Source: Brachypterus glaber
Taxonomy: Eukaryota > Arthropoda > Insecta > Coleoptera > Kateretidae
NCBI GenBank assembly: GCA_958510825.1
Contig: OY294050.1
Coordinates: 44,653,249-44,717,248, forward strand
Direction of reading: 5' to 3'
Length of the DNA: 64,000 nt
Below the pieces are notes generated by a model that saw only the letters and a program-made list of their open reading frames with translations, was not told the DNA's origin and ran no database searches. This document shows positions 23,601 through 35,600 of the stretch, piece after piece. Each line of letters begins with the position of its first letter. The stretch's first letter is position 1. The position numbers and the translations under genes are program-made.

Positions 23601-26600
23601 TTTGCATTATAGTTTGTAAATATGTGCTAAAATTAAATAAAAATCTTTTTTAAGTACTGATTTGATAAAATTATTAAATAACATTAATTGCTTTTGTTAA
23701 AAATATATGTTTTGATGCATTTACAATGTCGAGTCACAAAAAACATTGTTTTTAACCTTGTTCGCAGTTTAAAGCCATACAGTGTTTTATATTTGCAGTC
23801 GAAGAAAAAGTATAGTCTTGATAAAAAACTGGTCAAATATTAATAAAAACTAATAAACTTTATGTAATTTTAACTCAAAACTTTAAATTGCATTAAATTA
23901 TTCAATATTTTATGGTAAAATAAATATATTTTTGCTAATTTTGCTACAGTTTTCTTTACTTTTATAAACAAGAAGAGATGGCACTACATGTGCTCATTCT
24001 AACACTTGATACGGAATATTCATACCGTATCTAGAGCTAGAATGGATTCATTCTGTGTGTGAAAAGTGTGTTTATTTGCTTACATTCTAAAGCAGTCGTA
24101 GAAAATATACTATTTCGTACATACAGCCTGTTCCAGAACTCGCGTACCGAAATTTAAGAGGTAATTCTACATCCAAAAATATGAAAAAAAGTTTCTATAA
24201 AGGTTGATCCGGAAATGAGCCCTAAGGGAGCTACGGCCCTTCGAAGATGACGTATTGAATGGGGAACAAAAAAAAGCACCAATAAAATTTTAATGCTGCA
24301 GGGTGATTCTTCATTTAAAACTAAGCAAAAAAGTATTATACACCAAAACACCTAAATTTAATATTAAATAATAGCCTTTTAAAAAGTATCGTTTTTGGTG
24401 GCACAAAATGTTACTTCCTCTTAATTGCATTTTTTTTGATAACGGTTGCTCCTACAGTGTTACACTATATGATATTTTATATGTATTTTTACTCTAGAAA
24501 TCTATATTTTTTACAACAAATCCAAAAAACATACACATAGAAAAGTTTGGGGCAAAAATGTTTTAAGCCTCATATATTTTGTCCGTCTGGGCACGCCTCT
24601 GGATAAATTAAAAAAATAAATTAATATAAACTTATTGCCCTTATTAATACTAGTATACATGCAAAAGCTCGCCGCTCTAGCTTAAACGGTACCCGAGTTA
24701 TTAATTAAAAACCTTATTTTTATTACAATTTTAAAGGGCCCTAGATCCCTTAGGGCTCATTTCCGGACCAACCTTTATAGGAACTTTTTTTATCTAGAAT
24801 CACCTCTTAAATTTTGACATGCCAGTTATGGATCACCCTGTATTAGCAACATTTCTATTCGTTTTAGGCACGAGTCAACCGGTAGAAGAGAGAGAAAGCG
24901 AAGAATCTGACATCGACGACAGCGACATTGACGTCGATTTGGCCATAAACGTGTCAAAAATGACGTCGGTCGAGGCCAACGAGATGAACCAGCATGCCCA
25001 CAGCTTCGGAATGCAGTCGAACGATTTTTACTCGTTTCTGATAAACGATCGTGAAGAGGCTGAAAGTTTCCGATTGGCGAAAGAAGAGGAGCACGAAAAG
25101 TCGCTCTTTTCCGGCCGGAAGTCGCGAAGAGAAAGGAGAGCGCACAGGGAGAAGCGGTTGCTCAACAGGGTCATAAGTCCGCCGAGTTATGCGGCTCCGG
25201 TTGAGCCAACCGAGGAAAAAGATGAAAAGTCTCCCTCCAGGTCCTTGTCGCCCGAAGCGACGGAGAAAATTACTTATATCACATCGTTTGGAGGTAGGAA
25301 CTAGAGCACTAGATAAGTGGGTTTGTTAGGCAAAATGGTAAAAATTTGCGTTACGTAATACTTGAACGGTCCCTAAATAACTTGCTGATAACGGAAAAAA
25401 TAATTTTAAGTATCTAAAGTTTAAGGTGGCCAATTTTTTTGGAGGGGGGGGGAAGTATTGTAAATTTAAATAAAAAATCATTTTTTTTTTTAATTTTGAA
25501 CGAAAATTCGTAATCTGCGACCTCAAAAACCCCTTATTAACCAATTTTGAGTCGGCTTGGTACATAAATGTCAAAATTCGCCATATTAGCGCCGCCATTT
25601 TGAATTTTTAAATTTCAGTCAAAAATTCGTAATCTGCGATCCCAGAAACCCCTTGATACCTATTTTGGTTCGAATCGGCTAGAAATGGCATAAGTCGTCT
25701 GCCATATTGGCGCCGCCATTTTGAATTTCGCCCGAAGCGACAGAGAAAATTACTCATGTGACATCGTTTGGAGGTAGGAACTAGAGCACTAGATAAGTAG
25801 GTTTGTTAGGCACACCTACCCTCGCACAGTGGGGCAAATTGAATTTCTAGTTGGACAAAATTCTAAAAATTTCAGTATTAACTGAAATGATCAAAATTTG
25901 CGTTACGTAATACTTGAACGTTCCCTAAATAACTTCCTGATGACGGAAAAAATAATTTTAAATATCTAAAGTTTAAGGGGGCCAATTTTTTGGGGGGGGG
26001 GGGGTAAATATTGTAAATTTTAATAAAAAATCTATTTTTTTTTTAATTTTGAACGAAAATTCGTAATCTGCGACCACAAAACCCCTTATTAACCAATTTT
26101 GAGTCGGCTTGGTACATAAATGTCAAAATTCGCCATATTAGCGCCGCCATTTTGAATTTTTAAATTTCAGTCAAAAAATCGTAATCTGCGATCCCAGAAA
26201 CCCCTTGATACCGATTTTGGTTCGAATCGGCCAGAAATGGCATAAGTCGTCCGCCATATTGGCGCCGCCATTTTGGCGCCGCCATTTTGAATTTCGCCCG
26301 AAGTGACGGAGAAAATTACTTATATCACATCGTTTGGAGGTAGGAACTAGAGCACTAGATAAGTAGGTTGGTTAGGCACACCTACCCTCGCACAGTGGGG
26401 CAAATTGAATTTCTAGTTGGACAAAATTCTAAAAATTTCAGTATTAACTGAAATGATCAAAATTTGCGTTACGTAATACTTGAACGTTCCCTAAATAACT
26501 TCCTGATAACGGAAAAAATAATTTTAAGTATCTAAAGTTTAAGGGGGGCAATTTTTTTTGGAGGGGGGGGGGGGGGTATTAAATATTGTAAATTTCAATA

Positions 26601-29600
26601 AAAAATCTATTTTTTTTTAATTTTGACTAAAAATTCGTAATCTACGACCCTAAAAAGCCCTATATACCGATTTTGAGTCGGCTTGGTACATAAATGTCAA
26701 AATTCGCCATATTGGCGCCGGCATTTTGAATTTTTTAATTTCAGTCATAAATTTGTAATCTGCGATCCCAGAAACCCCTTGATACCGATTTTGGTTCCAA
26801 TCGGCCAGAAATGGCATAAGTCGTCCGCCATATTGGCGCCGCCATATTGGCGCCGACATTTTGAATTTCGCCCGAAGTGACGGAGAAAATTACTTATATC
26901 ACATCGTTTGGAGGTAGGAACTAGAGCACTAGATAAGTAGGTTTGTTAGGCACACCTACCCTCGCACAGTGGGGCAAATTGAATTTCTAGTTGGACAAAA
27001 TCCTAAAAATTTCAGTATTAACTGAAATGATCAAAATTTGCGTTACGTAATACTTGAACGTTCCCTAAATAACTTGCTGATAACGGAAAAAATAATTTTA
27101 AATATCTAAAGTTTAAGGCGGCCAATTTTGGGGGAGGTTAAATATTGTAAATTTCTATTTTTTTTTTATTTTGACCGAAAATTGGTAATCTACGACCTCA
27201 AAAACCCCTTATATACCGATTTAGAGTCGGCTTCGTACATAAATGCCAAAATTCGCCATATTGGCGCCGCCATTTTGAATTTTTAAATTTCAGTCAAAAA
27301 TTCGTAATTAGCGATCCCAGAAACCCCTTGATACCGATTTTGGTTCGAATCGGCCAGAAATGGCATAAGTCGTCCGCCATATTGGCGCCGCCATTTTGAA
27401 TTTCGCTCGAAGCGACGGAGAAAATTACTTATATCACATCGTTTGAAGGTAGGAGCTAGAGCACTAGATAAGTAGGTTTGTTAGGCACACCTACCCTCGC
27501 ACAGTGGGGCAAATTGAATTTCCAGATGGACAAAATTCTAAAAATTTCAGTATTAACTTAAAATAATAATAATTATTAATTATAATCTCTAGATGACGAG
27601 AAAAATAGTCTAAAAAAATCTAAATCTAAGGAGGCAATTTTTAAGGGGTTAAAATTTGTAAATTTTAATAAAAAAATCTAAAAAGATTAAATCCAACTCG
27701 AAATAATTTGCTGATAACGGAAAAAATAATTTCAAATATCCAAAGTTTAAGGGGCCGATTTTTTTTGGGGGGGGGGGGTTTAAATATTGTAATTTGAATA
27801 AAATTTATTTTTTTTTAATTTTGACCGAAAATTCGTAATCTACGACCCTAAAAATCCATATATACCGATTTTGAGTCGGCTTGGTACATAAATGCCAAAA
27901 TTCGCCATATTGGCGCCGCAATTTTGAATATTTAAATTTCAGTAAAAAATTCGTAATGTGCGATCCCAAAAACCCCTTGATAGCGATTTTAGTTCGAATC
28001 GGCCAGAAATGGCACAAGTCGTCCGCCATATTGGCGCCGCCATTTTGAATTTTTTAATTTTGACCAAAAATGTGCGATTCTTATAGTATATTTTACAAGG
28101 ATTCTGAATCCGTTTGCAAAATTCAGCGGTCTCTTTTCGTTTTCGAAAAAAAAAGCAGTAAACAAAACGTCAAAATCCGTTTTATGGTAAATTTCAACAT
28201 GCGCAAAAATTAGTATGATTAGTAGTAGTAGTAAATTTTTTTGGGTTGGCCAAAGCCGGACAACTAGGCGTTTTCTGGCCCTTTTTGTCACCCCAGGCAA
28301 TCCCAGCCATTTACTAATTTGAGTCCTCCTTGAACCTGCCCGTCCTTTCAATAAAGGTCAGGATATTGGCCCAGGGAAGATCTCTTAGTTCCTCTTGGTT
28401 GAGTCTTTGAGTTTCAAAGACTTGCAACCTGATCCTGTCGTATCTGACACATCGGGCTAAGTAATGAGAGGATGTTTCATCAAATTTCAAAAAAAGATAT
28501 TCAGCCTATATACAAAGAAAAATAAATTTAAAAATCTGGCGTCTCGCCAAAATTCAAAAAATTGACCAGATATGCCTGGCAACCAGATATGACTATCAAC
28601 CATGGCAATAAGTTTTAATTGTAAAACATTAAATATATAAAAATGCCTGGCGCCGCAGGCAATTTTGTTTGCAAATAGGTACATTAAAAAGTTACAATCT
28701 TAAATTAAAACAAATGTGGGGAATTGTACAAATTTGATGGTATATTTTAGGTTTAAAACAGTTAAAAATTTTAAAAAATGCATAGCGCCGCCGCAGGCAA
28801 TTTTTTTTTATATGAGATTCAAGTATCCAGTTTTATAATTTGGAATTTTACAAAAATATAAAAAAATTTTATTGCCACAGGCGAAAATTTTTATGAAATC
28901 GAAGATTTATTACGAGTATAGATAATTTTCCAGGGGGGGTGCTGTTACGATCCCAGGGGGGGGGCATGGCCCCTCGGACCCCCGGAGTCGGCGCCTATGT
29001 AATATAGTATAATATATCTCATCCCGTTTAAAAGTTAGGGGGGTGTACCATTTAAAAGAATGACACTGTATAATAGAATGCGTAGCATTGCATATCTTCA
29101 CGGCTTGTTTTACTATTCACAGCGCCTTCGCTGGCATATTATACGGTAGTTTCCAATCTTCCAAAATCGCCAAAAAACGTCCTAGACAAAAAGATTCCTG
29201 GATATAAATATTTTTCATGAAAAAATAAGAAAATTTGAAATGTCCGTCCGTCCATCTGTCCGTCTGATGTCACCTTTTTTGTGGACACGATAACTCAATA
29301 TGGGCGAATGTACATTAAAAACTAAGAAAAAAACCTCATATACAGGTACTTCCAAAAATCAATCCTAATGGAGATATGGTCTCCTAAATATGCACCATTT
29401 TTAAAGGGCTATGGTAGCTTTAAAAGCGTTTTTTCGACATACATGTATGGAAACTTTTTTTCTTAGTTTTTGATGTAGAATAACATTGCATCATTAAAAT
29501 TTTGGTTTTCAACATTTTAGTATTTAATTTTTCGTCTTCGAACTGTGGAATTTCACCTTCAAATTAATTTTTCTCGAAAACGGTTAATCCTACAGTATTA

Positions 29601-32600
29601 CAACAAGAGTACCTTTTTTATGTATTTTGACCTGAGGAATCATAATTCAAAAATAAAATTGCAAAAAAGTTACACAGAAAAAAGTTTGGGACAAAAAACT
29701 GATAAGTCCCCCCCCCCCCCCGTTTCGCACACCCCTGGTTGAAATAAGTACATGAAAATAACACAAAAAACGGGCCTTGGTAGGATTAGTTGACGTGCAA
29801 AACCTCGTTGATATATCTCAAAGGGTTCCTGAGTTATTAAATAAAAACCGATTTTTTAGCCACTTTCAAAGGGGCGTAGCTCCCTTATGACGCATTTTTA
29901 GACATATGTTTATAGGAAATTTTTGTCATATTTTATGATGTAGTATCATCTGTTAAAATTTCCGACGCTATTTCAAATACACCGTGTATACTATTTTTTA
30001 TTATTTTTTTTATTATTTATTTGAAAAAATTCAGTATACCTAGTAGGTATCACCTACCTTTACTGTGAATAGTATATAATGGAATGCGTCGCATTTAGAA
30101 GAAGCACATATCTTTACGGCTTGTTTTTTTTTAAGGTGATGAAGAAACCGGCACAAGCAAAGCGACTTATGCAGACAAATTAAAATACGGCAAAAAAACA
30201 CGAAATGCCAGCTCGGATCGCAAGGTTTACTATAAAAAATCCCGATCAAAATCGAACTCTCCCGAAGTCAAACCCCGTCGAAGTCCTAGAGATTTTAGAA
30301 GCAAGCCTAGAGATAGAAGCAACAGGCGTTCCAGATCTCGATCCAGACGTAGAAGAAGCCATTCTAGGTCTAGAAGTAGAAGTTTCAGAAGCAGAAGAAG
30401 CAATTCTAGAAGCAGAAGAAGCAATTCTAGAAGTAGAAGAAGCAATTCTAGATCAAGAACTAGAAGAAGCTTGTCAAAATCGAGAAGCAACTCGAAAAGA
30501 GGTAGAAGCTGGTCCAGATCTAGAAGTTTATCTAGAAGTCGAAGATCGAAATCGTACGAACATAAAAGAAGGCGTTATTCTAGAAGCGTGTCCAGAAATA
30601 GAACCAGAGGTAAGTCTTCAAAAAATAGTATTTCCGTTTTATCATATTCCTTCTCTTATTACTCCTAAATTTCTGCACTCTACATTCTTTTTATATTTGT
30701 TTACAGGCAGAAGAAGTTTGTCAAAATCTCGTAGAAGTATATCTAGAGAAGCTAAAAGTTCTTATACTTCCAATAACAGAAGTATATCCAGAGGAAAAAA
30801 CAGTTTATCCAGATCTAGAAGCACAAGTGCAACTAGAAGAAGTGTTTCTAGAAGATCAAGATCTAGAAGTAAATCCCGAAGTAGAAGCAAATCTAGAAGC
30901 ATCTCAAAATCTAGAAGTTCGAGATCAGTTAGTCCTCTAGTTTCTTCTAAATCGAGAAATCCTGGAAGAAAATCATCTTCCGAATCGTCTTCTTCCTCTT
31001 CTGTTACGTCGTTGAGTAATAAAAATAAAACAGAAGACGGTCGTGACAGTTTAGCTGTCAAACAGGACTCGCCCCCTAAAGTCGTGATGCGGTACTACGG
31101 GAGGAAAAAGAGCGACGAAAGCTCAGAGCTGAGCGAATCGAGCGAAACTGAGTCGAAAACAAACAAATCATGGTAAGTTTCATTTATAAGCAGAAAATAT
31201 TGGATAACTGACCCCTCGATGTTGAAGGTGGTAGTCTAAAGTATTCAAGTAATATAAAATTCCTAGGTTTAATTATAGACAAAACCCTAACATGGTCAGA
31301 TCACATAGAAATAAGTAAAAAAATAACTGCACCGTTTGGCATTTTATATAAACAATTATAGTCTTCCAAGGAAGTACCTAAGATCGTTGTACTTCGCACT
31401 GATTCACTCGGACTTATAGTTGCCGAGATAACACAGCCAAACAAAATTTAAAAAGTTGGATCTCCGACGCACTCGACTAGTCAATTCCTATGTATTTTAA
31501 CCCGCTGAATCCGAATCTAAGGTCGGAATTTGAGAGTTAGCTCCCATTTTCAACATAACCTCAAAAAACATACTTTTCGCAATGATATGATATGTTTTTT
31601 GAGGTTATTTTAAAAATGAGAGCTTACTTTCAAATTCCGACCTCAGATTCGGATTCAGAGGCTTTAAATACATAAGAACCGACTAGTCGAGACCGTCGGA
31701 GATCCAACTTTGTTAATTTTGTGTGGCTGTGTTATCTCTGCAACTAAAAGTCCGATCAAAAAAAGTTTTTTACAAAAGATTTTTATTTTTTTGAGGAGAA
31801 TTAAATAGCAGTAAAAAATATATAATGTATAAATATTATACAAGTTAGTTTGTGCAGTGAGGAGTAGTAGTAAAATTGTAATTATGTTATGCTACCCTGT
31901 TCTAATAGCATGTTATTAGTTTTCCCAATAGTGCCGATGTTTTGACAGGGCGCTTGCAACGTTTCATCTATTTCAAATTACATTCATCAACATTTTTTCC
32001 GATATTATTCAGTGTTTATGTTACCAATTTAAGCTTTTTTTTTTACTCTATGCTTTTGTGTGCATATTATACTATGTTCATTTCTTCAAATTAAATTTTA
32101 TTAGCATTATGTACTAATATTACCTAATAGTCTGTGATAAAAATGTGAAAGCACTGTGATAGTAATGTGATAGTCGCAACAAACACTCACTTAAAAACTA
32201 AATTACTTAAGTTGTTAACCGCTGGGGTGTTTTATCGAAGGACCTTTGTGTCGTGAGGCAAAAGGGACTTACTTGTATTGTTCCAGGTGTCTTCTTGTAC
32301 TTGGGCCCAAGATGATGTTTCCTCGGAGAAATGGCGTAAGCCCTATTTGAAACTCGTTCTACGCGAAATGTTATTTATAGGATGTATTTTTCATAGCGTG
32401 ATTCATTACGAATAACTATTGTTATTTTTGTTCTTTGCAAGCGATAGTGGCGTGAGTATCGCGCCCTGATGAATTTAACGTATTTTCCGGACCGTGCTGT
32501 TTTACGAACTCATTCCAATTACACTGAAATATCGCCTGAAGCCAGCAACTTCGGGTAGTACGTCATGCGCATGAAATCTTATATTTGTCCGCATAAGGGA

Positions 32601-35600
32601 CTTATCAAAATCTACTATATGCAGGATGAAATCTAAACATAAGTTAAACATTAACCTGCCGCCTTCATTGGATGAAGACGGCGAACTGACACACTGTATG
32701 TTAACCCCATTTATTTATTTTTTCAGGAGTACCAATTGTAAGCCTTTTTCTGGAAATTCATCCGCCAAAGTCAGTAAGCCCCAATATTTTATTTTCTTTC
32801 ATTTTATTTTTTTACTTGAATGATTCGCTTTTACATAATGTTGAATAAGGGTATTTTAGTTTTTATTTTAATATGAAACTTTTTTCTAATTGTAACCTTT
32901 TTTGGCTGTCCTATTTTTTTAGAAAACGCCAACGTTTATGACTATCCAGGAGCGGCTTAAGCGAAAGCGTCAAGCTTTGTTGAATAAACAGTGTAAGTAT
33001 TTTTTATAGATGCAAATTTATCAATATAGCCCTGGTAGAAAAGTACACAAATCTAACTTAACATAACATTAGATTAGTGAAATTTTTATGTTTAGTCTCA
33101 AACGTTATACAAAAACGTTATAAAATATACAAATCTAACATTAAAAACTAACATTTGACAAAACGTTGTAAAATATATAAATCTAACCTTAAAAACTAAC
33201 GTTTGAAAAAAACGTTTTAAATACATAAATCTAACGTTAGTTTCCCAACTAAATTCTAACCTTTTTCTAACCTTATTCTAACTTTAAATATTTTTTAAAT
33301 TTCCATTATTAATACGTAAGTTATAGTAGAAAATACTCACTTTAGACAGCTACGTGCCTAGGTTTGATAATTATTATTTCGATAATAAGTTTTAAAAAAT
33401 ATCCCCCAAAAGTCAAAATTATAAAAAAAGTCTGGCAACGCTGTATTAGAATTAAAAAAATATTTTAAGATTCTGAATGTATAAATAAATATTAACTAAC
33501 TAAATATAAAGTTTTTCTGAGAGGTAAACGTATGTATCGAAGTATAACAGCATATTACACGAAAAATATTTTGGGCCACCTAAAAAGATGGCTATTTTAT
33601 AAATAAATGTAACGAAATTATGTTTAAAAATATTATGATTCCTAAAATATATTAAGATTTATTTATATGAATAAATTTGTCTCCAGCTGCCATTTTATGA
33701 TGCAGGTAGAAATTTCCTAGTTGGCCACGCACCCTGCGAAAGTTAGAAATTAAACGTACTCATAACGTATTTCTAACTTAAAAATCTAACGTTAGATTAA
33801 CGTTTGTAATTAACGTTTGATTCTAACGTTAAAAAGCGGGACATTTGCACATATTTTATAACGTACTTTTATGTAGTTTCTAACGTTATAAAAACGTTAT
33901 TCTAACGTTAAATTTCTACTAGGGAAACTAAAACAAAAAATGCCCCTTTGAAAGGGGTTCCAAAAATTTGGTTTTTATTTAATAACTCTGGAACCCTTCG
34001 AGCATGTGTTCTAACCTTAATAAGGCTTATCCTACCATGTTATTTTAATGTAATTAAAACCAGGGGCGTGCGAAACGGGGGGTCTTCCAATTTTTCGTCC
34101 CAAACTTTTTTCTTTGATTTTTTTTTGTAGTTTTGTTGTTATAATATGATTCCTCAGATAAAAAAAATAAGCAAGTAAGTAAGGTATTTTCACTTATCAA
34201 TACAGCATACTACATACAGTGCGGTCCAAAAGTCACCCCCCCTTTTAACTTTTGAACGAGTTGACATATCGACTTCAAATTTAGAACTCTTAAATAAGAC
34301 AACTTAAACTATCTTTTAGCATATATTTGATATTTTTAGCTCTTAAAATGTGCGCAGGGGGGCATGGGGGGACATTTTTTTAAATGGAAAGGGGGGTCGT
34401 GTAATACATCATTTTAAAGCTTATAAAATTCTCTATTTAAACTAACATTTTTAAATTTTTTAAAAATGTTTTTTAAGGTTTTGATTTTCAAATTTTTGTG
34501 CTAAAACATTCGATTTTTTAAGTTTTTTTTTTATAAATTTTTATTTATGTCAACTAAAATTAGTTTAAAAGTAACATTTTTTTATGATGAAATTAGGCAT
34601 TTTTAAAAAATTATTTGTTTTTTTTTTAGAGGAATTTTGACAATACCCATTTTCAACCCCATTTTAAACCCAAAATTATTTTTTTTTTAATTTAAAAATA
34701 TGGAGTTAAATGGAGAATTTTGTAAGCTTTAAAATAATGTATTACACGACCCCCTTTTCCATTTAAAAAAATGTGCCCCCATGCCCCCCTGCCCACATTT
34801 TAAGAGCTGAAAGTATTAAATATATGCTAAAAGATGGTTTAAGTTGTCTTATTTAAAAGTTACAAATTTGAAGTCGATATCTCGACTGGTTCAAAAGTTA
34901 AGAAAGGGGGGGGGGTGACTTTTGGACCACTCTGTATATATAAGTTGTATTCTCATTGAAATTTTGGTTTTTTAACATTTTAGTGTTTAATTGTTGGTGG
35001 TATTTTTCTCGAAAACGGTGAATCCTGCCCTATTAGAACAAGAGTACTTTTTTTATTTATTTTAACTTAAGGAATAAGTTACGCACGAAAAAGTTTGGGG
35101 CAAAAAAGTGATAAGGCCCCTCCGTTTTGCACATCCCTGTTTAAAATAAGGGGTCGTCCATAAAATACGTCACACAAATTGACCAAAATACCCCGTTTCT
35201 CGCGTTATATGCCAAGATATGAAATCTCTACATTCTTTAATAACGCGAGAAACAGGGTATGAGTGTATGAATTTTTTTCTATTTTGCGACTCTTATAAGC
35301 TCATAATCACATGCATTTTGCGTGTTCTTATAGGCCCATAAGAGGTCTGTACTTTTTGTTCTTTTGGGTTGGCAACAGACCTGGCCTATCGCTTGACGTT
35401 TTCCGTGCAAATGTCAATGTCGCTTTAAAGTTGAATTTTCTACAAAATTTTGTGTTTAGGTTATTTTTGCCATGTTAAAATTGTGGCTTGGTTAATTGCA
35501 GTAAAAAAGAGAAAAGACGACTAAAAAATATATCAAAATATCATTTGTTCTTAAAATTTTAAACATGGTGTAAACTGTAATGCCAATCCAAAACAACAAT

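Noticed and set aside
30205..30700. Long Glu/Leu/Ile-rich open frame over CLASRP exon 5
   Set aside because: It is an out-of-frame reading of the AGAAGC-type RS repeats; splice phase and RS content support the other frame. The same frame becomes genuine only after the exon 6 acceptor at 30707.
32770..32774. Donor GTAAGC at 32774 for CLASRP exon 7
   Set aside because: A stronger consensus than GTCAGT at 32770, but it throws exon 8 out of the conserved frame (KTPTFMTIQERL becomes KNANVYDYP).
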